Assembly: GCA_002840055.1 (NCBI GenBank)
Contig: PGZJ01000003.1
Span: 248,001-312,000, forward strand
DNA length: 64,000 bases
Source: Gammaproteobacteria bacterium HGW-Gammaproteobacteria-11
Lineage (GTDB): Bacteria > Pseudomonadota > Gammaproteobacteria > Pseudomonadales > Pseudomonadaceae
Direction: 5' to 3'
Shown piece after piece: positions 17,000 through 25,829 of the stretch. The notes beneath the pieces were generated by a model that saw only the letters and a program-made list of their open reading frames with translations, ran no database searches and was not told the DNA's origin. A program made the translations under genes and the position numbers. Numbering within the stretch: the first letter of the stretch is position 1; every line of letters starts with the position of its first letter.

Positions 17000-17506
17000 A
17001 TGCCCACTGCCGCCAACTCACCATCCAAACCAACCACGCCCGTCGACCTGAATACGGCTTTGGCTGCTGCCCCCGCGACGCTTCTGGACAATGCCCGCCA
17101 GCGCACTATAGGCGATGGCTATGCCGGGAGCCTGTATCCCACTGAGGCCTGGGCATTGGTACAGAACGGTGAGGCAGTATTAATCGACGTGAGAACCATT
17201 GAGGAGCTCAAGTTTGTTGGCCGCGTTCCGGACAGCCTGCACATTGCCTGGCAGACAGGTCCGGCGATGATCAAGAACCCGCGCTTTTTGCGTGAACTTG
17301 AGAACAAGGCCGGCAAGGACAAGGTGCTGCTTTTGCTCTGTCGCAGCGGTAAACGCTCTGCAGAAGCGGCAAAGGCTGCCACGGCCGCCGGCTTCTCTCA
17401 TGTTTTCAATATTCTTGAAGGCTTCGAGGGCGAACTCGACCCGCAGCAGCAAAGGGGCGCACTGGGCGGCTGGCGACAACACGACTTGCCCTGGATTCAG
17501 GACTGA
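17000..17506 (+). CDS. Rhodanese-like sulfurtransferase of the encapsulin operon
   Basis: 168 residues. After ~40 variable residues comes a single rhodanese domain: LIDVRTIEELKFVGRVPDSLHIAWQ, then catalytic Cys114 in LCRSGKRSAEAA and the end block GFSHVFNILEGFEGELD. The basic CRSGKR loop fits a thiosulfate or persulfide substrate. It is the first gene of an apparent four-gene operon (30, 51 and -26 base spacings). A rhodanese is among the genes known to accompany Family 2A encapsulins, where it may move the sulfur made by the cysteine desulfurase. Confidence 0.88.
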   Translation: MPTAANSPSKPTTPVDLNTALAAAPATLLDNARQRTIGDGYAGSLYPTEAWALVQNGEAVLIDVRTIEELKFVGRVPDSLHIAWQTGPAMIKNPRFLRELENKAGKDKVLLLLCRSGKRSAEAAKAATAAGFSHVFNILEGFEGELDPQQQRGALGGWRQHDLPWIQD

Positions 17507-17536
17507 CACTTTCACCCACACAAGGTCTAGAGAACC

Positions 17537-18457
17537 ATGAAGGATACGGCAAACTGGCAGCTCGACAGCATTGTAACCGAGCTGCGCCGTGCACGTGCAG
17601 ACTGGCGCCTGCAACACGGACGTACTCGTGAACTGGGCGGCCGCGAACTCCCCTCCATTAGCGCAGTCAAGGATATTATCGATGCGCTATCCGGCGCACT
17701 GTTCCCCATGCGCCTGGGTCCGACCGATCTACGCCAGGAAAGTGAAGACTATTACGTCGGCCATACCCTGGATGCTGCGCTGAATGCACTCCTGGCGCAA
17801 ATACGCCTGGAACTGGTTTACAACAAGCGCAAACAGATCAACAACGATGCGGATATAGAGCAACAAGCCCGCGGTATCGTACTGCGTTTTGCCTCATCAT
17901 TGCCTGATCTGCGTCGGTTGCTGGATACCGACGTCATGGCCGCGTTCCACGGCGACCCCGCCGCAGTATCCGTCGATGAAGTGCTGCTGTGCTACCCCGG
18001 TATTCTGGCGGTAATCCACCACCGTATTGCACATCACCTCTACAATGAGGGACTATTACTGTTATCAAGGATCATTGCCGAGCTGGCGCATTCAGCCACC
18101 GGTATCGATATTCATCCTGGTGCCCGCATCGGCAAGAGCTTTTTCATCGACCACGGCACAGGTGTTGTCATAGGTGAAACAGCGGTGATCGGCGAACGAG
18201 TGCGGGTTTATCAGGCCGTTACACTGGGCGCCAAGCGCTTTGAATCGGATGATCAGGGGCAACTCCTGAAGGGCCAGGCCCGCCATCCGATAGTCGAAAA
18301 CGATGTGGTGATCTACGCCGGGGCAACCATCCTTGGGCGCATTACCATTGGTGAAGGATCCACCATAGGTGGCAATGTCTGGCTGACACGTAGCCTGCCT
18401 CCTGGCAGCAATGTCACCCAAGCAAACATTCAAGACCAGGTGGGCAACGTGGGGTAG
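17537..18457 (+). CDS. Serine O-acetyltransferase (EpsC/SrpH type)
   Basis: 306 residues. An N-terminal helical domain (DIEQQARGIVLRFASSLPDLRRLLDTDVMAAFHGDPAA) leads to the left-handed beta-helix with hexapeptide repeats HPGARIGKSFFIDHGTGVVIGETAVIGERVRVYQAVTLGAKRF. The catalytic His residues are in IDIHPG and IDHGTG. The length and N-domain match EpsC/SrpH rather than the shorter CysE. It makes O-acetylserine for cysteine synthesis. Its place between a rhodanese and the encapsulin equals the srp arrangement known from cyanobacteria and other Family 2A loci, and it would provide cysteine for the encapsulated desulfurase. Confidence 0.9.
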   Translation: MKDTANWQLDSIVTELRRARADWRLQHGRTRELGGRELPSISAVKDIIDALSGALFPMRLGPTDLRQESEDYYVGHTLDAALNALLAQIRLELVYNKRKQINNDADIEQQARGIVLRFASSLPDLRRLLDTDVMAAFHGDPAAVSVDEVLLCYPGILAVIHHRIAHHLYNEGLLLLSRIIAELAHSATGIDIHPGARIGKSFFIDHGTGVVIGETAVIGERVRVYQAVTLGAKRFESDDQGQLLKGQARHPIVENDVVIYAGATILGRITIGEGSTIGGNVWLTRSLPPGSNVTQANIQDQVGNVG

Positions 18458-18508
18458 TCGTCGAGACGAACCTTCCGGCCCCACAAACTCAACTCATCTG
18501 GAGATTTT

Positions 18509-19441
18509 ATGGCTAAGAACCAGGATGTACGCCTGGCGCTCGGTGACAACGCCGCCCGCCAATTGGCCAACGCGACCAAGACAGTTCCACAACTGTCCAT
18601 CATCACCCCGCGCTGGCTGACCCATTTCCTACAATGGACGCCGGTTGAAGCGGGTATTTTCCGCCTCAACCAGGTCAAGAATCCGCTGGATGTACAAGTA
18701 GCCTGCTCGCAACGCGACGAAGGTGCACTGCCGCAAACCTTTGTTGATTACGATGAGCAGCCGCGTGAGTACTTCCTCAACGCGGTGACCACCATTCTCG
18801 ACGTGCATACCCGGGTCTCCGATCTTTACAGCAGCCCGCATGACCAGATCAAGGAACAGCTGCGCCTGACCATCGAGACGATCAAGGAACGTCAGGAAAG
18901 TGAGCTGATCAACAACCCCGAATACGGCCTGTTGCACAGTGTCGACGAGACCCAGCGCATTTCCACCCTGACGGGCGCACCGACCCCGGATGATCTCGAC
19001 GAGCTGATAGCCAAAGTCTGGAAGGAGCCCGCCTTTTTCCTTGCCCATCCACTGGCGATTGCCGCCTTCGGCCGCGAATGTACCCGCCGCGGGGTACCGC
19101 CACCGACTGTCAGCCTGCACGGCGCTCAATTCATTACCTGGCGCGGTCTGCCGCTTATCCCCTCGGACAAAATCCCCTTCGATGAAGACGGCAAGACCAA
19201 GATCCTTTTGCTGCGCGTGGGTGACAAGCGTCAGGGTGTAGTCGGCCTGTATCAGCCCGGCGTCGCCGGAGAACAGGGTCCGGGACTATCTGTGCGCTTC
19301 ATGGGCATCAACCGAAACGCCATTGCGTCGTACCTGATCTCGCTGTACTGCTCACTGGCGGTACTCACGCCAGATGCCCTGGCCGTTCTCGATGATGTGG
19401 AGGTAGGCAAGTACCATGACTACCCAGATACCTACAAGTAA
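18509..19441 (+). CDS. srpI: Family 2A encapsulin shell protein (SrpI)
   Basis: 310 residues. It matches SrpI across its length: the N-terminal arm LALGDNAARQLANATKTVPQ, then ITPRWLTHFLQWTPVEAGIFRLNQVK, DVHTRVSDLYSSPHDQIKEQLRLTIETIKERQESELINNPEYGLLHSV, EPAFFLAHPLAIAAFGRECTRRGVPPPTV and VSLHGAQFITWRGLPLIPSDK. SrpI adopts the HK97 phage capsid fold and self-assembles into closed icosahedral shells. The length equals the family. Its 3' end overlaps the cysteine desulfurase cargo gene by 26 bases. In characterized systems (Synechococcus, Acinetobacter) the shell encloses the desulfurase and serves sulfur storage under sulfur limitation. No cyclic-nucleotide-binding domain insertion is present, which fits 2A rather than 2B. 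Confidence 0.93.
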   Translation: MAKNQDVRLALGDNAARQLANATKTVPQLSIITPRWLTHFLQWTPVEAGIFRLNQVKNPLDVQVACSQRDEGALPQTFVDYDEQPREYFLNAVTTILDVHTRVSDLYSSPHDQIKEQLRLTIETIKERQESELINNPEYGLLHSVDETQRISTLTGAPTPDDLDELIAKVWKEPAFFLAHPLAIAAFGRECTRRGVPPPTVSLHGAQFITWRGLPLIPSDKIPFDEDGKTKILLLRVGDKRQGVVGLYQPGVAGEQGPGLSVRFMGINRNAIASYLISLYCSLAVLTPDALAVLDDVEVGKYHDYPDTYK

Positions 19442-21248
19442 TACAGGGGGCCAGCCTTCAACCGACGCCGGCTCACTGGATATTTCCGCACTGGAACAAC
19501 TGGCGAACCAGTTTTTCGCCAGCTTGCCCGGGGGCGCCAGCCAAGGCGTCCCCAATGCCAGCCTTGTGCAATCACTGGACAGAGGTCGTGTGCCAAGCAC
19601 CTCGACCTCTGTACCCTCAACCGCCAATGTGCTGACGCAGGAGCGCCCCAAAGCCTCCCCTTTCGATACGTCCAGGCTCAACAGCGATGCGTTGATCGTC
19701 GACCTGCCCGAATATGATCCCTCAGTGCTGCTGGCCAGCCCGAATTCGCCAGAGTCAGGCCTGCGTCAAGCGCAACGACCCAGCCCTGGTGGTCATCCGG
19801 CTCCCACCGGCAGCTCTGCGCTGACCCAGCAACCGCACTCAGTGCCGGTGAATGATTCACTTGCCGCCGTGTTGCAATCAATTCTGGGTGAGAGCCGCGC
19901 TCCCGGTTCCGTGGCCTCGGCCAACACGGGGCAGAACGCCTATTACTTTCTTGACCATCCCCCCCCTGGGCAAGCGCAGCACACCCAGCAACCGCAGCAG
20001 GCAACACCGGTCTTACAGCCGGCCAGCGGCTTTGATGTGCACGCCATTCGCCGCGACTTCCCGATACTGGCTGAACGCGTCAACGGCAAACCGCTGGTGT
20101 GGTTCGACAATGCGGCGACAACCCACAAGCCACAGTCGGTCATCGACCGGGTCAGCTACTTCTACGCCCACGAGAATTCCAACATTCACCGTGCAGCACA
20201 TGAGCTGGCTGCCCGAGCCACCGACGCCTATGAAGGCGCGCGCAACAAGGTAACACGCTTTATCGGTGCCGCCTCTGCGGATGAAATCGTCTTTGTCAGG
20301 GGCACCACCGAAGCCATTAACCTGGTTGCCAACACCTTCGGTCGGCAGCACATTGGCGCTGGCGATGAGATCATCGTTTCCAATCTCGAGCACCACGCCA
20401 ATATCGTGCCATGGCAGTTGCTGGCGCAGTCGGTAGGTGCAAAGCTGCGGGTCATACCAGTGGATGACAGCGGGCAGATACGCCTGGACGAATACGCCAG
20501 ACTGCTCAACCCCCGCACCAAACTGGTGTCCATCACGCAGGTGTCAAATGCCCTGGGCACTATAACGCCAGTGGCCGAAGTCATTGCCATGGCCCACGCC
20601 GTCGGCGCACGGGTTCTGGTTGATGGAGCCCAGTCGGTTTCTCACATGCGGGTCAATGTACGGGCGCTGGACGCCGACTTCTTCGTGTTTTCCGGACACA
20701 AGATCTTCGGGCCTACGGGGATTGGCGTGCTGTACGGCAAGCAGGAGCTGCTCAACAGCCTGCCGCCGTGGCAGGGAGGCGGTAACATGATCGAAGATGT
20801 CACCTTCGAGAAAACCGTGTTCCACCCAGCACCGGCACGTTTCGAAGCAGGCACTGGCAATATCGCGGATGCGGTAGGATTGGGTGCGGCTCTGGACTAT
20901 GTGGAGCGTATCGGCATTGAGCAGATCGGGCGTTACGAGCATGATTTGCTGGTCTATGCCACGCAGGGCTTGCAGTCCATTCCCGGCCTGCGCCTGATAG
21001 GTACAGCAGACCACAAGGCCAGTGTTATCTCCTTTGTGCTCAAGGGATACAGCACCAGTGAGGTCGGCACAGCACTGAACAAGGAAGGCGTAGCAGTGCG
21101 TTCAGGCCATCACTGCGCACAGCCTATCCTCAGACGTTTTGGTGTGGAAACAACTGTGCGTCCCTCACTGGCGTTCTATAACACCTATGAGGAGATAGAC
21201 CTGCTGGTGGATACGGTCAAGCGGTTAGCCAGTAAAGCAGGAAGCTAA
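19416..21248 (+). CDS. Encapsulated cysteine desulfurase (cargo, SufS-like) with long disordered N-terminus
   Basis: 610 residues; the ATG at 19416 lies inside srpI, preceded by GGAGG, which supports the start. Residues 1 to about 205 are rich in Ser, Pro, Gly, Gln and Thr and look disordered, apart from short hydrophobic segments (LDISALEQLANQFFASL, 21-37; DALIVDLPEYDPSVLLAS, 91-108; NDSLAAVLQSILG, 146-158; QNAYYFLD). This is the type of cargo-loading region known for Family 2A. From ~206 a complete SufS-type enzyme follows, with PLP lysine Lys429 in FSGHKIFGPTGIG and catalytic Cys567 in RSGHHCAQP. It releases sulfane sulfur from cysteine. Confidence 0.93.
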   Translation: MTTQIPTSNTGGQPSTDAGSLDISALEQLANQFFASLPGGASQGVPNASLVQSLDRGRVPSTSTSVPSTANVLTQERPKASPFDTSRLNSDALIVDLPEYDPSVLLASPNSPESGLRQAQRPSPGGHPAPTGSSALTQQPHSVPVNDSLAAVLQSILGESRAPGSVASANTGQNAYYFLDHPPPGQAQHTQQPQQATPVLQPASGFDVHAIRRDFPILAERVNGKPLVWFDNAATTHKPQSVIDRVSYFYAHENSNIHRAAHELAARATDAYEGARNKVTRFIGAASADEIVFVRGTTEAINLVANTFGRQHIGAGDEIIVSNLEHHANIVPWQLLAQSVGAKLRVIPVDDSGQIRLDEYARLLNPRTKLVSITQVSNALGTITPVAEVIAMAHAVGARVLVDGAQSVSHMRVNVRALDADFFVFSGHKIFGPTGIGVLYGKQELLNSLPPWQGGGNMIEDVTFEKTVFHPAPARFEAGTGNIADAVGLGAALDYVERIGIEQIGRYEHDLLVYATQGLQSIPGLRLIGTADHKASVISFVLKGYSTSEVGTALNKEGVAVRSGHHCAQPILRRFGVETTVRPSLAFYNTYEEIDLLVDTVKRLASKAGS

Positions 21249-21255
21249 ACCTGTT

Positions 21256-21287
21256 GAGCGCCCTGAGCTCGCGAGATTAGGGCGCTC
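21256..21287. terminator. Terminator between convergent operons
   Basis: A 9-bp stem (GAGCGCCCT / AGGGCGCTC) with a 14-base loop begins 8 bases after the desulfurase stop and lies before the convergent permease stop. The T-tract after it is short (TTC), so termination may be partial. Confidence 0.6.
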
Positions 21288-21301
21288 TTCGACTAGCAGG
21301 C

Positions 21302-22078
21302 TCAATTTCCTGCCCCTTTAACCCACCGCGCGTACAAAGCACGCGCTGCGGCATCGAGTATAAAGCCCAATACACCGATTACCACGACCATAGCCATCAA
21401 TTCGGAATAAGCCAAGCGATCCCGGGTGTCCAGAATAAAATACCCCAGGCCAGCGCTGACCCCGAGCATTTCGCAAGGCACCAGCACAATCCAGAGAATG
21501 CCTATGGCTAGCCGCACACCGGTGAGTACATGACCCAGCACACCGGGGATAACCAACTTCAACAGCGTTTCGGTGCGCGTTGCACTCAGGCTGCGCGAAA
21601 GTTGTAACCAGCGTGGGTCAAGCTGCCTGACCCCCGCCGCCGTATTAAGCAGAATCGGCCACACCGCAGCAAAAGCCAGCAAGAAATAGATCGGCTTGTC
21701 TCCTACGCCCAATACCATCACCGCAATCGGCATCCAGGAAAGGGGCGAGATCATGCGCAGAAACTGAAACGTGGGGTTAGTCGCCCATTCCAGGTACCTT
21801 GAACTGCCGACCAGCAAACCTAGCGGCACACCGATCAGCAGCGCCAACCCCAGTCCCACAAGTATGCGACGTAGACTCACGCCGATATGCTCATAAAGCT
21901 CGGCGCGCCCGAGCAATTCGGCCAGGCTGGCAAAAGTGGCCTGCGGCGTAAACAACGCCGCAAACCAGCTTTTTTCCCCCAGCAAGGCCATTGCCAGCCA
22001 CCAACAGAACAGCAGCGACAACAAACCCGCCAGCCCCAGAAAAAAGGGCTGCCATCGGGGGGCAATAGCATTTCTCAA
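21302..22078 (-). CDS. Sulfonate/taurine-type ABC transporter permease
   Basis: 258 residues with about six membrane segments. The family EAA loop reads AAGVRQLDPRWLQLSRSLSATRTETLLKLVIPGVLGHVLTGVRLAIGILWIVLVPCEM, typical of SsuC/TauC/NrtB. The ATG overlaps the binding-protein stop (ATGA), and it is the last gene of the minus-strand operon running from 25726. It makes a homodimeric channel for the importer. Confidence 0.88.
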   Translation of the reverse strand: MRNAIAPRWQPFFLGLAGLLSLLFCWWLAMALLGEKSWFAALFTPQATFASLAELLGRAELYEHIGVSLRRILVGLGLALLIGVPLGLLVGSSRYLEWATNPTFQFLRMISPLSWMPIAVMVLGVGDKPIYFLLAFAAVWPILLNTAAGVRQLDPRWLQLSRSLSATRTETLLKLVIPGVLGHVLTGVRLAIGILWIVLVPCEMLGVSAGLGYFILDTRDRLAYSELMAMVVVIGVLGFILDAAARALYARWVKGAGN

Positions 22079-23274
22079 ACCTGAATCTCCTCGACCCGCT
22101 CAAAACTGTCCGGCAACCCAAACGCCTGCAAACCACCCACAGACTCAATGGCCTGGCGCACGAAGCGGTCGTCGACCAGATCGCGCGCTGTGGCTGCCGG
22201 GTCCAGATCAGCCAGAAAGGCACTATTACCCTCAACCAGCGTATTTTTCAGGCGACGGACCAGCTCTTCGGTATAACTGGGAAACGGATAGGGCTGGAAG
22301 TCGATGCGCTCATCCTGCCAGGCGGCATGCTGAATCGCACCACTGGCCAGATAATCCTGGCGCTCTGATGCCGCTGGTGCCAGCACCCGGGATAGCACGT
22401 CATGGGCATGCGGCGTATAGCGGTTGGCGCCGTCACGTGACAGCAACTGCGCCGCCTCCTCACGGTGTTCGCGGGTCCAGAGCTGCGCCTTGACGATGGC
22501 ATTGACCACCTTCTGCGACCACTCGGGGCGATTGTTCAGATCATGCTCGTGCATGAACACCACACAGCAAGCGTGATCGCGCCAGATGTCGCCAGTAAAG
22601 CGCTGTACCCGGCCCACATTCAGATTCTCTGCCAACGCATTGAACGGCTCGGCCACGATGTAACCGGAGATCCGCTTGCTCGCCAGTGCTGGCGGCATGT
22701 CCGAGGGTGGCATGACCACCAGACTGACTTCATTGGCCGCTATGTTGCTGCCAGCAGGTTTGCTCACCGGCGTCAGGCCGCTGTCGCGCAGCAACTGCTG
22801 CACGACCACGTTGTGAATCGAGTACCAGAAGGGTATAGCGATTGACTTGCCACCCAACTGCTTGACGTCACTGATATCCGGCGCCACCGTCAGACCGGAG
22901 CCGCCGACATGGTTCCAGGCCACGACCTTGGCCGGCACCTGGCTGCCATAGCGCGCCCAGACCGTCATTGGCGAGAGCAGGTGAATTACGTTGACCTGGC
23001 CGGAAATGAAGGCCTCGATCACCTGCGCCCAACTACGCAAAAGCACCGGCTTTTCAGACTGAATGCCTTCAGCCTCGAACAAGCCGTTGTTGTGCGCCAC
23101 CAGCAGCGGTGTTGCATCGGTAATCGGCAGGTATCCAATGCGTACCGGTGCATTGGGCTCACTCGCTGCTCGCGCCTGCAGTGACGTAAGCAATGGGAAA
23201 GCGCCAGCAGCCGTGAGCAGGCTGGTCAGTTTGAGAAAGTCACGTCGTGACAGGGTGGGATCGTCCAGGCACAT
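22075..23274 (-). CDS. Tat-exported substrate-binding protein (SsuA/NrtA type)
   Basis: 399 residues. The N-terminus has a twin-arginine signal, SRRDFLKLTSLLTAAGAF, with a cleavage site near QARAAS. The mature protein is a type-II binding fold of the NrtA/SsuA/TauA family (RIGYLPITDATPLLVAHNNGLFEAEGI, VNVIHLLSPMTVWARYGSQVPAKVVAWNHVGG). Tat export suggests folding, or loading of a factor, before export. Its 5' end overlaps the ATPase gene by 35 bases. The gene order suggests an organosulfur ligand. Confidence 0.87.
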   Translation of the reverse strand: MCLDDPTLSRRDFLKLTSLLTAAGAFPLLTSLQARAASEPNAPVRIGYLPITDATPLLVAHNNGLFEAEGIQSEKPVLLRSWAQVIEAFISGQVNVIHLLSPMTVWARYGSQVPAKVVAWNHVGGSGLTVAPDISDVKQLGGKSIAIPFWYSIHNVVVQQLLRDSGLTPVSKPAGSNIAANEVSLVVMPPSDMPPALASKRISGYIVAEPFNALAENLNVGRVQRFTGDIWRDHACCVVFMHEHDLNNRPEWSQKVVNAIVKAQLWTREHREEAAQLLSRDGANRYTPHAHDVLSRVLAPAASERQDYLASGAIQHAAWQDERIDFQPYPFPSYTEELVRRLKNTLVEGNSAFLADLDPAATARDLVDDRFVRQAIESVGGLQAFGLPDSFERVEEIQV

Positions 23275-24082
23275 GGGAGAGCTCCATCGGTGTGTTTATA
23301 GGTCCGTTGTTGCGGCTCGCCCGCCGTAGGGTTTTGAGGATATCGACACGCAATGCGCCCAGCTCGTCGACCAGGTCTTCCCGCGGATGCGGCAGGTCTA
23401 CGTGCCACTGGCCAATCGTTTGCGCCGGGGTGCCACCCAGTAGCAGGATTCGATCAGACAGCAGCAAGGCTTCATCGATGTCATGGGTAATCAACACGGC
23501 GGCAGTGCGCTGCTCGTGGATAATGCTCAGCAGCAGGTGCTGCATATCGGCACGGGTTACTTCGTCCAGTGCGCCGAAGGGTTCATCCAGCAATAAAACG
23601 TGTGGCTCGCGGGCCAGGCAACGCGCCAGCGCCGTACGCTGCGCCATACCTCCCGACAGCTCAGAAGGGTAGCGCCCACGCGCAGGCTCGAGCCCCACGC
23701 GGGCGATGGCATGATCCACCAACTCCTCGCGACGGGTTTTCTCACGGCGCGGCTGGCGGCTGAAGTCCAATCCGAATGCCACATTCTTCTCCAGATTCAA
23801 CCAGGGCAACAAGGATGGGTCCTGGAAAGCCACTGCTACACGCGGATGAGGCCCGGACAAGGGCTCATTGAACAAGGCAACCTGTCCCTTCTGCGGCTTC
23901 TGCAAACCAGCCAACACCCGCAGCAAACTGGATTTGCCCACGCCGCTGGGGCCCAGAATGGTTACTATTTCACCGGCGCTCAACGTCAGCTCAAAGGCTT
24001 CCAGCACGCTATGCCAGCCAGCAGACTGGGCGTAGCCGAGGGCGATATCTCGGGCGATCAGCACTGGCTTGTCGGTGCTCAC
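23240..24082 (-). CDS. Sulfonate/taurine-type ABC transporter ATPase
   Basis: 280 residues from a GTG at 24082 that overlaps the upstream stop (GTGA); a longer open frame upstream lies inside the preceding gene. Walker A is LGPSGVGKSSLL, the Q-loop VAFQDPSLLPWLN, the signature ELSGGMAQRTALARCL, Walker [17 protein letters not shown], and the switch ITHDIDEALLLSDRI. This is the SsuB/TauB pattern. It powers the permease at 21302. Confidence 0.9.
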   Translation of the reverse strand: MSTDKPVLIARDIALGYAQSAGWHSVLEAFELTLSAGEIVTILGPSGVGKSSLLRVLAGLQKPQKGQVALFNEPLSGPHPRVAVAFQDPSLLPWLNLEKNVAFGLDFSRQPRREKTRREELVDHAIARVGLEPARGRYPSELSGGMAQRTALARCLAREPHVLLLDEPFGALDEVTRADMQHLLLSIIHEQRTAAVLITHDIDEALLLSDRILLLGGTPAQTIGQWHVDLPHPREDLVDELGALRVDILKTLRRASRNNGPINTPMELSHVPGRSHPVTT

Positions 24083-25143
24083 GCCGCTGCATCCTGACCG
24101 TGCTTGCGCAACTCGGTGCGCAACTGAACCAGGCTTGGCGTTACCACCGGCACAAAAGCCGACTCGCGAAAACGTCTGGCAAACGCCTGCCCATGCGGTT
24201 GTACATAGGCCTTGCCACCACTGGCCTGCAGTTCCAGCTGCACGGCCTGAGTGGCAATCTCGGCCAACTCGATGCGTAGGCGGAAGAGCGCTGCCGGCTG
24301 CTGAGTAAAGTAGCCCTGACGCAAACCATGGCGCAGTTGCCCTGCAGCACGCTCCAAACGCTGATCGAGTGACGCCCAATCCGCCTCCAGCACCGAACGA
24401 TGAGCACCCAACAACTGCCGTGCCTCGTCCAGACTAGCGCGAGCAAGCCCAATAGCCATGCCGCATTGCATACCCAGAAAGGCGGGCCGCACTGCCTGCA
24501 GAAAAGGTTTGGCATCCGCTGCCAACAGCCACTTGTCCGGGAGGTCGACACGGTCCAGCGTCAGCGCCGCCGTGTTGCTGCACTGCATGCCCAGCAGTTG
24601 AAAGTCCTCACTGCGCTCCAGCCCCGGCAGATTATCCGGAATCGCGGCGACAAAAGGTTTAGCGCCCTGCAGCTCTATCGCCGCCGCCACCACAAAACCA
24701 CTTTTGCGCAGATTGGTAACCCAAGGAAGCCGACCCGTCAGTTCCCAGCCCTCAGCATTAGCAGCCGCCTTGACGCCCAATTCCTCTATCCCGGAGAGAA
24801 ACTTCATCGCATTGGACAGCCCCGTTGCCCCAGCCAGTTCACCACTGAGCAAACCAGGCAGCAGCGTCTCTCGCAACCGAGCATTGTCACTGTGCAGCAG
24901 GTATTCAATAAAGGCACGCTGCCCCCAGAACACAAAAGCCGCCGTCAGCGAGTGACTGGCAACCTCGGCAATGGCATTCAGCGCATCCACCACATCACCG
25001 CACCCGCCCTGTCCAGCGGGCACACCGAAAGCCAGGGCACCGCTGGCAGCCAACCGGGTGACAATTTGCTCCGCATCCTGCTCGCCTGTATCCAGCCCCT
25101 GCGCGCTGGCATCAAGCCACTGGGTAAGATTGCTCAAGGTCAT
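24079..25143 (-). CDS. Acyl-CoA dehydrogenase-like flavoprotein of the sulfonate operon
   Basis: 354 residues from the ATG at 25143, which has GGAGG nine bases upstream; the frame stays open to 25182 but would overlap the AhpD-like gene. The fold follows acyl-CoA dehydrogenase / DszC-type proteins: a helical N-domain (ALNAIAEVASHSLTAAFVFWGQRAFIEYLL), a middle ATGLSNAMKFLSG, ELTGRLPWVTNL and a C-terminal helical domain (ASGGKAYVQPHGQAFARRFRESAF). It is shorter than SfnC. A flavin-dependent S-oxidation or C-S cleavage is plausible but unproven. It is coupled to the ATPase gene by a 4-base overlap. Confidence 0.8.
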   Translation of the reverse strand: MTLSNLTQWLDASAQGLDTGEQDAEQIVTRLAASGALAFGVPAGQGGCGDVVDALNAIAEVASHSLTAAFVFWGQRAFIEYLLHSDNARLRETLLPGLLSGELAGATGLSNAMKFLSGIEELGVKAAANAEGWELTGRLPWVTNLRKSGFVVAAAIELQGAKPFVAAIPDNLPGLERSEDFQLLGMQCSNTAALTLDRVDLPDKWLLAADAKPFLQAVRPAFLGMQCGMAIGLARASLDEARQLLGAHRSVLEADWASLDQRLERAAGQLRHGLRQGYFTQQPAALFRLRIELAEIATQAVQLELQASGGKAYVQPHGQAFARRFRESAFVPVVTPSLVQLRTELRKHGQDAAA

Positions 25144-25165
25144 CAGACTACCTCCAGGTTGCAGT

Positions 25166-25726
25166 TCAGCTGGAAGACGCATCCCAACGATACGCTTGCA
25201 GTTCAGGGTTCAACTCGGTGCCATTGAAACTATTGGCAAAATTGCACAGGGTGGCCAGACTCACACCGAGAATCACTTCCAGTGCCTGGGCCTCACTGAA
25301 GCCAGCCTCAAGAAACGCGGCGTAACTTTCATCACTGACTGCGCCCCGAGTGGCGATCACATCACGGGTAAACTGCGCTAACACCTCATAGCGCGCATCC
25401 GGGAGTTCATCGCGAACACGCAAGGCATCTACTACCTCAGCCGGCAACTTGGCCTTGTTCCGAGCTACTGCGGTATGGCCCGCAACGCAGAAACTGCAGC
25501 CGTGTGTAGTGGCGGCGATCAACTGCACCACCTCCCGCTCAGCCAACGTAAGGCTGGCTTTGCCGTTAAGCGCTGAAACCGTGACGTAAGTCTCCAGTGC
25601 CGCCGGTGCATTGGCCAAAAGGCCGAGCAAATTCGGAATAAAACCAGAACCCTTAAGCGCATTCTCAAGAAAGGGACGCGCTGCTTCTGGGGCGTTTTCA
25701 ATGGTTCTCAAAGTGACTCGTGACAT
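25166..25726 (-). CDS. AhpD-like / carboxymuconolactone decarboxylase family protein
   Basis: 186 residues, all-helical. The redox motif THGCSFCVAGHTAVARN holds the CxxC-x3-H arrangement of AhpD-like enzymes, which reduce peroxides or disulfides. The N-terminal LENALKGSGFIPNLLGLLANAPAALETYVTVSALN is typical of the peroxidase-related subfamily. It is the first gene of the minus-strand sulfonate operon and may remove peroxide leaked by flavin monooxygenases, which is inference. Confidence 0.85.
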   Translation of the reverse strand: MSRVTLRTIENAPEAARPFLENALKGSGFIPNLLGLLANAPAALETYVTVSALNGKASLTLAEREVVQLIAATTHGCSFCVAGHTAVARNKAKLPAEVVDALRVRDELPDARYEVLAQFTRDVIATRGAVSDESYAAFLEAGFSEAQALEVILGVSLATLCNFANSFNGTELNPELQAYRWDASSS

Positions 25727-25829
25727 ACTGGCAACTCCGGTATAAGCAAGTAGCCAAATTGTATTGGTAATAAAAACCCCAATGCATATTCTAAAGTCGT
25801 TATAAATTGCTTATGAGTTTTTTGCCTAG

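Noticed and set aside
18509-19441. Interpreting the 310-residue protein as a phage capsid remnant
   Set aside because: No other phage genes are present, and the neighbours (SrpH-type acetyltransferase, cargo desulfurase, rhodanese) are those of Family 2A encapsulins.
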